26,267 nt of DNA from JBFKMV01 sp041629655 (GTDB lineage: Bacteria; Acidobacteriota; Polarisedimenticolia; Polarisedimenticolales; Polarisedimenticolaceae): NCBI GenBank assembly GCA_041629655.1, contig JBFKMV010000054.1, positions 1 to 26,267 on the forward strand, given 5' to 3'. Below are positions 1-7,819 of the stretch, piece by piece. Within the stretch, counting starts at the first letter, position 1. The number at the start of each line of letters is the position of its first letter. Position numbers and translations under genes: made by a program. The notes under the pieces are model-generated. The model worked only from the letters and a program-made list of their open reading frames with translations, was not told where the DNA came from and searched no databases.

Positions 1-1
1 C

Positions 2-1462
2 CGCATCGAGTACGCGCTCCGGGCCTCGATGCGCGCGCCGCGCGACCGGGCGGCGCTGGCGCGTCACGGCCTCGACCGCACCTATCGCTTCCACGTTCCG
101 GCGGGCAGCGACGTGCGCGAGGTGGCGGCGCGGTTCTCGGGCGCGCCCGGGGTCGTCTACGCCGAGCCGGACTTCGTCGGCACGGGCGGGGCGACGCTCC
201 CCGACGATCCGCGGTTCGGCGACCAGTGGGGCTTCTCGCAGCCCTCCGACGCCGACACCGACGCGCCCGAGGCGTGGGACGTGTCGACGGGGAACGGCGT
301 GATCATCGCGGTGCTGGATTCGGGGATCGACTCCGACCATCCCGACCTGGCGGCGAGGATCCTGCCGGGCCACGACTTCGTCAACGACGACTCCGACCCC
401 GAGGACGACCACGGGCACGGCACCAACGTCAGCTCGATCGCCGCGGCGGTGACCAACAACGGGACCGGCGTGGCGGGGTCGTGCTGGAACTGCCCGATCA
501 TGCCGCTCAAGGTGCTGGACTCGAACAACAACGGGTCCTACTCCGACTGGGCCGACGCCCTGACCTGGGCCACCGACAACGGGGCCCGCGTGATCAACCT
601 CAGCGCCGGCGGGACGATGCACTCCGCGATCCTCCAGAACGCCGGTCGCTACGCGCACGATGCGGGCGTGATCTACGTCTCGATCACCCACAACGACGAC
701 ACGGGCACGATCCGCTACCCCGGGCGGTATCAGGAGACGATCACCGTCGGTGGAACCGACGAGATGGACCGCCGGGCGAGCCCCTTTTGCTACAGCGGCA
801 CCTCCGGCAGCAACTGGGGCAACCAGACCGACGTCGTCGCCCCCGGCGAGCTGATCCTGGGCGCGGCGTGGGGCGGCGGCTACAACTCCTGGTGCGGCAC
901 CAGCCAGGCCGCGCCGCTGGTGGCGGGGCTGGTGGGGATGATGGAGACGATCTATCCCTCGCTGGGGCGCGAGGAGGCGCGGCACCTGATCTGGAACGGG
1001 GCCGACGACCAGGTCGGGCGCGTGACCGAGGACACGGCGGGCTGGGACGTCTACCACGGCTTCGGCCGCGTCAACATGGACCGCACGATGCGCGGCACCG
1101 CGGCCTCGATCACGCTGCGCGTCGAGGGCAAGACCGCCACGCGGGTGTGGTACGAGACGGCCAACCCGCTGGCCGATTCCTACGACTTCGTGCGCGGCAA
1201 CCTCTCGGCGCTCTCCGAGGACCCGCAGGACGGGGTGCTGCTGGGGACCGTGACCTGTCTCGAGAACGACTCCGCCGATCCGGACACCGCGGGCGGCAAC
1301 GAGGACACCGCCACGCCGGCGCCCGGCGCGGCGTTCTTCTATCTCGGACGGTTCAGCACCGCGCAGACCGGCGCCGGCTCCTACGGCGGATCGAGCCTCA
1401 ACCGCGACCGCTGCAAGCACGTCGCCGACGGCTGCACGGCGGTCGGCGACTGCGCGGAGTAG
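2..1462 (+). CDS. Subtilisin-like (S8) serine protease, 5' end cut by window
   Basis: Secreted serine endopeptidase of the subtilase family. The reading frame is open to the left edge, so the signal peptide and part of an I9-like propeptide lie outside; the first internal Met is at 29. Counting from that Met, the triad is Asp97 (VLDSGID), His130 (HGHGT) and Ser292 (GTSQAAP), with Asn222 as the likely oxyanion residue. All are present, so it should be active. About 130 residues follow the catalytic domain, with a pattern (DFVRGNLSAL, CLENDSAD, PAPGAAFFYL, C-terminal Cys pairs) that I recall from the C-termini of other secreted proteins of Acidobacteriota-like bacteria; its function is unknown. 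The gene converges on cysteine synthase with 12 bases between stops. The family is certain; the substrate is unknown. Confidence 0.93.
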   Translation, partial: RIEYALRASMRAPRDRAALARHGLDRTYRFHVPAGSDVREVAARFSGAPGVVYAEPDFVGTGGATLPDDPRFGDQWGFSQPSDADTDAPEAWDVSTGNGVIIAVLDSGIDSDHPDLAARILPGHDFVNDDSDPEDDHGHGTNVSSIAAAVTNNGTGVAGSCWNCPIMPLKVLDSNNNGSYSDWADALTWATDNGARVINLSAGGTMHSAILQNAGRYAHDAGVIYVSITHNDDTGTIRYPGRYQETITVGGTDEMDRRASPFCYSGTSGSNWGNQTDVVAPGELILGAAWGGGYNSWCGTSQAAPLVAGLVGMMETIYPSLGREEARHLIWNGADDQVGRVTEDTAGWDVYHGFGRVNMDRTMRGTAASITLRVEGKTATRVWYETANPLADSYDFVRGNLSALSEDPQDGVLLGTVTCLENDSADPDTAGGNEDTATPAPGAAFFYLGRFSTAQTGAGSYGGSSLNRDRCKHVADGCTAVGDCAE

Positions 1463-1474
1463 CCGGGACCGCCG

Positions 1475-2476
<1,002 letters not shown>

Positions 2477-2529
2477 CCCCGGGATTCTAGGGTTCCGCCC
2501 CCGGACGGGCGTTCGGGAAAGGGGAGGAC

Positions 2530-2542
2530 AAAGGTCACCTTT
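2530..2542. promoter_or_regulatory. 13-bp palindrome between divergent cysK and DUF1820 genes
   Basis: AAAGGT-C-ACCTTT is a perfect inverted repeat with a single central base. It lies 54 bases upstream of the cysK start and 60 upstream of the DUF1820 start. It is an AT-rich word in very GC-rich DNA, the usual look of an operator. The cognate regulator is unknown. Confidence 0.4.
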
Positions 2543-2601
2543 CGGGGAAGCCGCACCGGCGCCGGTGGCCCGCCCCATTCGGATGGTCTAAGGTGAGCCG
2601 C

Positions 2602-2946
2602 ATGGCCGCGCGCAGCCGCTACCGCATCGTGTTCCACAACCAGGGGCAGGTCTACGAGATCTACGCCAAGTCGGTCTCGCACGGCTCGATGCTGGGGTTC
2701 GTGGAGGTCGAGGGGCTGCTGTTCGGCGAACGGACCCAGGTCGTCGTCGATCCCTCCGAGGAGCGACTGCGCACGGAGTTCAAGGGCGTCACCCGCTTCT
2801 TCGTGCCGATGCACGCGGTCGTCCGCATCGACGAGGTCGAGAAGGAGGGCGCCAGCCGGATCACCGAGGCCGGCAAGGGCGAGGGGACGCTGATGCCGTT
2901 CCCCTCGCCGGTGTTCACCAAGCCCGGCGGCGACCCCGTCAAGTAG
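2602..2946 (+). CDS. DUF1820 family protein
   Basis: A 114-residue cytoplasmic protein of unknown function. The sequence matches my memory of DUF1820 closely: an N-terminal YRIVFHNQGQVYEIYA stretch, GFVEVEGLLFGE, VVVDPSEERL and the FFVPMHAVVRIDEVEK core. The ATG at 2602 is chosen because AAGG lies 8-9 bases upstream; a GTG at 2593 in the same frame would place the start inside that ribosome site. The family is best known from gammaproteobacteria, where it is a small housekeeping protein without an assigned role. Here it is divergent from cysK and about 100 bases upstream of the selenate-type importer, with two hairpins in between. Co-transcription with the importer is uncertain. Confidence 0.85.
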   Translation: MAARSRYRIVFHNQGQVYEIYAKSVSHGSMLGFVEVEGLLFGERTQVVVDPSEERLRTEFKGVTRFFVPMHAVVRIDEVEKEGASRITEAGKGEGTLMPFPSPVFTKPGGDPVK

Positions 2947-2949
2947 AAT

Positions 2950-2965
2950 CGGGCCACACGGCCCG
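2950..2965 (+). terminator. Hairpin just after DUF1820 stop, possible terminator
   Basis: CGGGCC-ACAC-GGCCCG forms a perfect 6-bp stem with a 4-base loop, starting 3 bases after the stop codon. No T tract follows, so intrinsic termination is unproven; it may only stabilise the 3' end. Confidence 0.4.
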
Positions 2966-2984
2966 CTAGCATCCCGGTAGTCGG

Positions 2985-3014
2985 AGACCCGCGGCCCGGG
3001 TCGGGGGCGGGTCT
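2985..3014 (+). promoter_or_regulatory. Strong hairpin in the leader of the importer operon
   Basis: AGACCCGC (2985-2992) pairs with GCGGGTCT (3007-3014), and inside it CCCG (2995-2998) pairs with CGGG (3002-3005) across a GGT loop. That gives 12 base pairs with a small internal bulge. It ends 37 bases before the start of the binding-protein gene and 22 bases before its Shine-Dalgarno site. It lacks a T tract. It could be a terminator of the upstream gene, a leader regulatory structure or an mRNA stabiliser. Confidence 0.4.
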
Positions 3015-3051
3015 GCGGCCGGTGTTCCACCACGGACGGAAGGAGAGCCGC

Positions 3052-3933
3052 ATGCGAGGATGGACCGCGACGGCACTGGCGCTGGCCGTGCTGGCGACGG
3101 TCGCGGGATGCGGGGGGAGCGGGACCGCGGACCAGCGCGTGCTCCACTTCACCGCGATCCCGGACCAGAACAGCACCGAGCTGATCGAGAAGTTCCGGCC
3201 GCTGGCCGCGTACTTGGAGCAGGAGCTGGGCGTTCCGGTGGAGTACCTGCCGGTCCGCGACTACCAGGCCGCCGTCGAGATGTTCAAGAACGGCGACGCG
3301 CTGCTGGGGTGGTTCGGCGGCCTGACCGGCGTCCAGGCGCGCCAGGCGGTGCCGGGCGCCCGCGCGATCGCGCAGGGCGAGGCCGACCCCCGCTACTACT
3401 CCTACTTCATCGCCCATCGCGACACCGGGCTCACGCGCTCGGACGCCTTCCCGGAGGCGATCGCCCGGCTGCGCTTCACCTTCGGCTCCGAGAGCTCGAC
3501 CTCGGGCCGGCTGATGCCCGAGTTCTACATCCGCCAGAGCACGGGCAAGACTCCGGAGGAGTTCTTCGAGCAGCCGTTCGGCTTCTCCGGCAGCCACGAC
3601 AAGACCGCCGAGCTGGTGGAGTCCGGCCAGTACCAGGCCGGCGTGCTGAACTACAAGGTCTACGACCGCCGCGTCGCCGAGGGCAAGACCGACCCCGCCG
3701 TCGTGCCCGTGATCTGGCAGACCCCGTTCTACGCCGACTACAACTGGACCGCGCACCCGGAGCTGGACGAGCTTTTCGGCGCGGGATTCACCGAGCGGCT
3801 CCGGCAGGCGCTGCTGACGATCGACGATCCGCAGCTCCTGGCCGCGCTCCCGAGAGAGCGGCTGATCGAGGCCTCGAACGAGGAATTCGAGGGCATCCGG
3901 CAGGTCGCCCTCGAGCTCGGGATGCTGCGTTGA
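3052..3933 (+). CDS. PhnD-like lipoprotein, putative selenate-binding ABC importer subunit
   Basis: A 293-residue substrate-binding lipoprotein. The signal peptide (1-19) ends in a lipobox VAGC with Cys20. The body is a type II periplasmic-binding fold of the PhnD family: FTAIPDQNSTEL near the N-terminus, GWFGGLTGVQAR, YYSYFIAHRDTGL, TFGSESSTSGRLMP, GFSGSHDKTAELV and ADYNWTAHPEL. This pattern, especially AIPDQN and GSESSTSGRLMP, matches what I recall of the subclade annotated as putative selenate ABC transporter binding protein. That assignment came from genome context rather than binding data. The start is the ATG with GGAAGGAG 7 bases upstream; a GTG at 3022 lacks such a site. It is followed by ATPase and permease genes in a tight operon. 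Alternative substrates are phosphonate or phosphite, but no phosphonate catabolism gene is in the window. Confidence 0.8.
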   Translation: MRGWTATALALAVLATVAGCGGSGTADQRVLHFTAIPDQNSTELIEKFRPLAAYLEQELGVPVEYLPVRDYQAAVEMFKNGDALLGWFGGLTGVQARQAVPGARAIAQGEADPRYYSYFIAHRDTGLTRSDAFPEAIARLRFTFGSESSTSGRLMPEFYIRQSTGKTPEEFFEQPFGFSGSHDKTAELVESGQYQAGVLNYKVYDRRVAEGKTDPAVVPVIWQTPFYADYNWTAHPELDELFGAGFTERLRQALLTIDDPQLLAALPRERLIEASNEEFEGIRQVALELGMLR

Positions 3934-4694
3934 GCCCACCCTGCGGCAGCGCCTGTTTCACGCTGCGCGACGTCACGGTGCGCTACAACGGCGGCCCTGC
4001 GGCGCTGGACGGGGTGAGCCTGCGCGTGGAGCCCGGCGAGGCCGTGGCGTTCGTGGGGCCGAGCGGGGCGGGGAAGACCACGCTGCTGCGCGTGCTCGCC
4101 GGCAGCCACCGGCCCAGCGGCGGCACGGCGGAGCTGAACGGCCGGGCGCTCGACGCGCTGTCGCCGTCGGAGCTGCGCGAGGCCCGCGCCTGCATCGGTT
4201 TCGTGCACCAGGATCTCAGCCTGATCCCGAACGTGCGGGTGATCAAGAACGTGATCACCGGCCGCCTGGGCCGGCAGTCGTTCTGGCGCTCGCTGCGGTC
4301 GATGGTGCTGCCGTCGCGGGACCAGGTCGTGACGGCGCACGAGATCCTCGATCGCGTCGGGATCGGCGAGAAGCTCTACGAGCGCACCGACCGGTTGTCC
4401 GGGGGGCAACAGCAGCGCGTGGCCCTGGCGCGGGCGCTGTTCCAGGAGCCCGGCGCGTTGCTGGCGGACGAGCCGGTCTCCAGCGTCGATCCGGCGCGGG
4501 CCCGCGACGTGATCGGGCTGTTGCGCGCGGTCTCGGAGGAACGGAAGCTGACGCTGTTGTGCAGCCTGCACGACCTCGCGCTGGCGCGGGAGTTCTTCCC
4601 TCGACTGATCGGGGTCCGGCAGGGACGGTTCATGTTCGACGCGCCGCCGACCGAAGTGGCACCGCGGAGCTTCGACCACCTGTACCGGATGTAG
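3930..4694 (+). CDS. PhnC-like ABC importer ATP-binding protein
   Basis: A 254-residue cytoplasmic ATPase energising the importer. Walker A GPSGAGKTT is at 43-51; downstream are a Q-loop (GFVHQDLSLIPN), the signature LSGGQQQRVALARAL, Walker B (ALLADEPVSSVDP) and the switch histidine in SLHDLALA. All residues needed for hydrolysis are present. No ATG is available near the expected N-terminus; the TTG at 3930 overlaps the stop of the preceding gene in a TTGA, typical of translational coupling, and gives the right family length. The family is PhnC (phosphonate import), here assigned to the putative selenate importer by its neighbours. Confidence 0.85.
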   Translation: MSPPCGSACFTLRDVTVRYNGGPAALDGVSLRVEPGEAVAFVGPSGAGKTTLLRVLAGSHRPSGGTAELNGRALDALSPSELREARACIGFVHQDLSLIPNVRVIKNVITGRLGRQSFWRSLRSMVLPSRDQVVTAHEILDRVGIGEKLYERTDRLSGGQQQRVALARALFQEPGALLADEPVSSVDPARARDVIGLLRAVSEERKLTLLCSLHDLALAREFFPRLIGVRQGRFMFDAPPTEVAPRSFDHLYRM

Positions 4695-4724
4695 GATCGG
4701 CGTTGCTCTCGAAGGAGGGTGTCG

Positions 4725-5627
4725 ATGGCGGGTGGCCCTGAGGGCCGCGCGGGGCCCGCACGACGGGGCGGCGCCCTCTCCGGGCGCGGCGCGGCGCTGC
4801 TGGGCATCGCCGGCGCCGGGGTCTGGGCCGCCTGGCAGCTCGGGCTCGATCCGCGGGACGCGGTCCCCGGCGAGGGCGGGCTGCGCGTCGCCGGCGAGTT
4901 CTTTTCCCGCGCGCTGAGCCCCGCGCTGAGCTACGAATCGAGCGTCCCGGTGCAGGGCGCGCCGCCGCTGCTGTGGAAGGCCCTCGCCGCGGCGCACGAC
5001 ACGCTGCTGTTCGCCGGCGCCGCCGTGACGTTGGCGCTCGCGGCCGGCCTGCCGCTCGGGTTCCTGGCCTCCAGCGCGTGGTGGGAGGACGACCCGGTGG
5101 GGGGTCGCGGCCGGCTGTCGCGGTTCGCGCGGCGGACCGCCGGACCGCTGGTCTACGGCACCTGCCGCGCCCTGATCGCGACGATGCGCTCGATCCACGA
5201 GCTGTTGTGGGCGGTGCTGTTCCTGGCCGCGTTCGGCCTGAGCAACCTGAGCGCGGTGATCGCGATCGCGATTCCCTACGCCGGCACGTTCGCCAAGGTG
5301 TTCTCGGAGCTGATCGACGAGGCGCCGCGCGACGCGGCCCACGCGCTGCGCAGCGCCGGGGCGACGCCGCTCGGCGTGTTCTGTTTCGGGCTGGTGCCGC
5401 GGGCCTGGGCCGACATGACCGCCTACGCGTTCTACCGCTTCGAGTGCGGCCTGCGCTCGTCGGCGATCCTGGGCTTCTTCGGCTTCCCGACGCTCGGGTA
5501 CTACATCTCGGCCTCGTTCGAGAACCTGCACTACGGCGAGGTCTGGACCTACCTCTACACGTTGTTCCTGCTGGTGCTGGCGGCGGACTGGTGGAGCGGC
5601 ACGTTGCGCCGGAGGTTCGTCGCATGA
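4725..5627 (+). CDS. PhnE-like ABC importer permease 1
   Basis: A 300-residue inner-membrane permease. It has an N-terminal membrane segment, a periplasmic stretch of about 50 residues, then the binding-protein-dependent transport core with about five further hydrophobic segments. The coupling (EAA) loop reads DEAPRDAAHALRSAGATPLG, ending LVPRA. The ATG at 4725 sits 6 bases after GAAGGAGG; an in-frame GTG at 4719 abuts that site and is less likely. The sequence family is PhnE. It probably forms a heterodimer with the next permease, which overlaps it by 4 bases (ATGA). Confidence 0.83.
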   Translation: MAGGPEGRAGPARRGGALSGRGAALLGIAGAGVWAAWQLGLDPRDAVPGEGGLRVAGEFFSRALSPALSYESSVPVQGAPPLLWKALAAAHDTLLFAGAAVTLALAAGLPLGFLASSAWWEDDPVGGRGRLSRFARRTAGPLVYGTCRALIATMRSIHELLWAVLFLAAFGLSNLSAVIAIAIPYAGTFAKVFSELIDEAPRDAAHALRSAGATPLGVFCFGLVPRAWADMTAYAFYRFECGLRSSAILGFFGFPTLGYYISASFENLHYGEVWTYLYTLFLLVLAADWWSGTLRRRFVA

Positions 5628-6547
5628 GCGGGCCGGGGGGCCGCGAGGTCGAGGTCCGGCGGTTGCGCCGCGACCGGCCGCGCGACGCGTTCGTGCGCCG
5701 GAGCGTGGCGGGGCTGGCGCTGCTGGGCGTCTACTGCTGGGTGGCGGGCGGGTTCCGCGCCGACCTGCTGACCCCGCGCCGCCTGGCCAATCTCGAGCGG
5801 TTTCTCGGCGAGCTGCGGCCCCATCCGCTCCAGGGCCGCGAGTGGGACTGGGGCGTCGCGTCGGAGTGGGCGCTCGGGATCCTCGGCGACCGCGGCTGGG
5901 AGGCGGCGGCCGCCACGCTGGCCATCGCCGTCGCCGCGATGGTGCTGGCGGGCCTGGCGGGCGCGCTGGCGGCGCTGCCGGCGGCGCGCAACGTCGCCTC
6001 GCCCGAGCCGTTCCTCGACGACCCGCGTCCCGCCGGGCCGGGACGCCGGGCGGTGGCGGCGAGCGTCGTGGTCGTGACCCGGCTCGTCCTGATCTTCCTG
6101 CGCTCGATCCCGGAGTACGTCTGGGCGTTCCTGTTGATCGCGCTGATCGGTCCGACGGCCTGGCCTGCCGTGCTGGCGCTGGCGATCCACAACACCGGGA
6201 TCATGGGCAAGCTCACCGGCGAGGTGGTCGAGAACCTGGAGGCCGGGGCGCCCGCTGCGCTGCGCGGCCTCGGGGCCACGCGGCTCCAGATCGCGGCCGG
6301 CGCGATCTTCCCCGCGACGGTGTCCCGCTTCCTGCTGTTCTTCTTCTACCGCTGGGAAACCTGCGTGCGCGAGGCGACGGTGCTGGGCATGCTCGGCATC
6401 GTCTCGCTCGGCTTCTGGATCCAGGACGCCCGCGCGCGGAACCAGGTCGACACGATGGTGCTGCTGGTGTCGCTGGGCGCCGCGATCGTCCTGGCCGGGG
6501 ACCTGGTCTCGGCCCTGGCGCGGCGCGCGGTGCGCCGCTCGGCGTAG
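5624..6547 (+). CDS. PhnE-like ABC importer permease 2
   Basis: A 307-residue inner-membrane permease, second of the pair. A cytoplasmic Arg-rich start (residues 7-28) precedes the first membrane segment, then a periplasmic loop and the PhnE-type core with RSIPEYVWAFLL and a coupling loop around ENLEAGAPAALRGLGATRLQ ending IFPATV. Its ATG overlaps the previous stop (ATGA), so the two are translationally coupled. It ends directly against the convergent tonB-like gene, with no bases between the stops. Two similar permeases suggest a heterodimeric channel. Confidence 0.83.
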   Translation: MSGPGGREVEVRRLRRDRPRDAFVRRSVAGLALLGVYCWVAGGFRADLLTPRRLANLERFLGELRPHPLQGREWDWGVASEWALGILGDRGWEAAAATLAIAVAAMVLAGLAGALAALPAARNVASPEPFLDDPRPAGPGRRAVAASVVVVTRLVLIFLRSIPEYVWAFLLIALIGPTAWPAVLALAIHNTGIMGKLTGEVVENLEAGAPAALRGLGATRLQIAAGAIFPATVSRFLLFFFYRWETCVREATVLGMLGIVSLGFWIQDARARNQVDTMVLLVSLGAAIVLAGDLVSALARRAVRRSA

Positions 6548-7297
6548 CTAGAGCAGCTCGAACTCGACCAGGATCGTGAAGTACACCGAGACCGGCTCGC
6601 CGTCCTGGGTCGCCGGCAGGTAGCGCCACCGCCGCACCGCGACCAGCGCGGCGTCCTCGAACCCGAACGCCGGCCGCGTGCACCGCAGCACCTCGGCGCT
6701 GTCCACGGTCCCCTCGCGCGTGATGATCGCCCGCAGCACCACGTCGGCCTCCTGGCGCGCCAGCCGCGCCACCTCGGGGTAGTCCGGACGGACGTAGCTC
6801 TCGGCGATCAGCACGGGGTTGGTCACGCCGCCGACGCCGGCCAGCCGCGGTTCCGCGACACCGGGTCCGAGAGTTCCGGGACCCTCGTATCCCGGCGGGG
6901 CCTCGGGAACCCCGAGCAGCTCGCCGAACTCGGCCACGCCCGGATCCGAGAACACGATCTCGGACTCCGGCTCCAGGACCGGCTCCGGGGCGTCCGGCGT
7001 GGGGTCGGGCACCGGCAGCAGGCGCTTGACCTCCTTGTGCACGGTGGCGCGGAGCGTCGCGGCCGGGGGCGGCGGGACGTAACGCCGCACGAAGGTCGGC
7101 CGGCGCACGGTCGGCTCCGGCGGAGCGTTCCAGCGCAGCGCCGGCAGGTTGACCACCAGCGCGATCCCGTGCAGCAGCACGGCGACCGCGAGCGCGACGC
7201 CCTTGATGCGCGCGTCGCGCGCGCTTCCGTCGAGGATCCACAGCGGGTCGTAGCGGAACGGGTCACCGGGAGCGGTTGCTTCGACACGGGCGGTCAT
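6548..7297 (-). CDS. TonB-family energy transducer
   Basis: A 249-residue inner-membrane protein with a periplasmic tail, expected to pass proton-motive energy to outer-membrane receptors. A single membrane helix (about 31-51) contains His43 in LLHG, the position of the functionally important TonB histidine. A Pro-rich linker follows (PPPP near 75 and a Pro/Glu-rich stretch near 100-112). The C-terminal domain shows RPDYPEVARLARQEADVVLR and, near the end, AVRRWRYLPATQDGEPVSV. The ATG has GGAGGTG about 5 bases upstream. It lies 22 bases after the UPF0251 gene in the same direction, so the two are likely co-transcribed. No ExbB, ExbD or receptor gene is in the window, so the cargo is unknown. 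Confidence 0.85.
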   Translation of the reverse strand: MTARVEATAPGDPFRYDPLWILDGSARDARIKGVALAVAVLLHGIALVVNLPALRWNAPPEPTVRRPTFVRRYVPPPPAATLRATVHKEVKRLLPVPDPTPDAPEPVLEPESEIVFSDPGVAEFGELLGVPEAPPGYEGPGTLGPGVAEPRLAGVGGVTNPVLIAESYVRPDYPEVARLARQEADVVLRAIITREGTVDSAEVLRCTRPAFGFEDAALVAVRRWRYLPATQDGEPVSVYFTILVEFELL

Positions 7298-7319
7298 GGG
7301 GCACCTCCCTGGACGCGGG

Positions 7320-7718
7320 TCAGCGTCGCGGTGGCCACGCGGGCGCCACCGGCGGCCGGCCGCAATGACAGCCGCGGCCCCGGCGCTGTGCTCCCCCGTG
7401 GATCGGGCAGGGCCAGCCGGACTCGCTGCGGTGCTCGACGGGTCCGCCCGAGATCTGCACCGCCTTGCCGTTGACCAGCGCATCCGCCACCGCGCCGCGG
7501 GCCTCGGTCAGCACGCGGGCGAACGTCGCGCGAGAAACACCCATCCTCTGCGCCGCCTCCTCCTGGTACAGCCCCTCGAGGTCCGTGAGCCGCAGCGCCT
7601 CGAGGCCGTCGAGCGTCAGCGTCAGCCGCTCCACGGCGCCCGGCCGGCTCCCGCGGGGCACGAAGGCCCGGGGGCCGAGGTCGCCGGTAATCCTGCGTTT
7701 GGTGCGGGGTCGCGCCAT
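7320..7718 (-). CDS. UPF0251/DUF134 predicted DNA-binding protein
   Basis: A 132-residue putative transcription regulator. It begins MARPRTKRRI and has LTLDGLEALRLTDLEGLYQE followed by EAAQRMGVSRATFARVL, a sigma-70 region 4-like helix-turn-helix (about residues 50-85), the hallmark of UPF0251/DUF134. The tail after residue 105 has CPIHGG and CHCG, a Cys/His cluster that may bind a metal or a redox signal; this is inference. The start has GGAGG about 7 bases upstream; a longer in-frame start at 7742 would include that site. It heads a probable two-gene operon with tonB and is divergent from rarA. Confidence 0.85.
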   Translation of the reverse strand: MARPRTKRRITGDLGPRAFVPRGSRPGAVERLTLTLDGLEALRLTDLEGLYQEEAAQRMGVSRATFARVLTEARGAVADALVNGKAVQISGGPVEHRSESGWPCPIHGGAQRRGRGCHCGRPPVAPAWPPRR

Positions 7719-7733
7719 TTCCAGCCTCCCACT

Positions 7734-7743
7734 TATGAGCATA
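7734..7743. promoter_or_regulatory. Small inverted repeat upstream of UPF0251 gene
   Basis: TATG-AG-CATA lies 16 bases upstream of the UPF0251 start, inside an AT-rich stretch of the 101-base divergent gap. It could be an autoregulatory operator. The arms are only 4 bp, so the evidence is weak. Confidence 0.25.
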
Positions 7744-7796
7744 TGATCGAAATCGCCGTTTGTCCAGGCCGCCTGGGGACCCCCCGGGTCCGGATC

Positions 7797-7802
7797 TATA
7801 CT
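7797..7802 (+). promoter_or_regulatory. Candidate -10 box for rarA
   Basis: TATACT is a close match to the sigma-70 -10 consensus and lies 6 bases before an in-frame GTG (7808) and 18 before the ATG (7820). No good -35 or ribosome site is visible. If used, transcription would begin at or near the GTG, implying a leaderless or very short-leader mRNA. Confidence 0.35.
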
Positions 7803-7819
7803 CCGCGGTGCGACAACCC

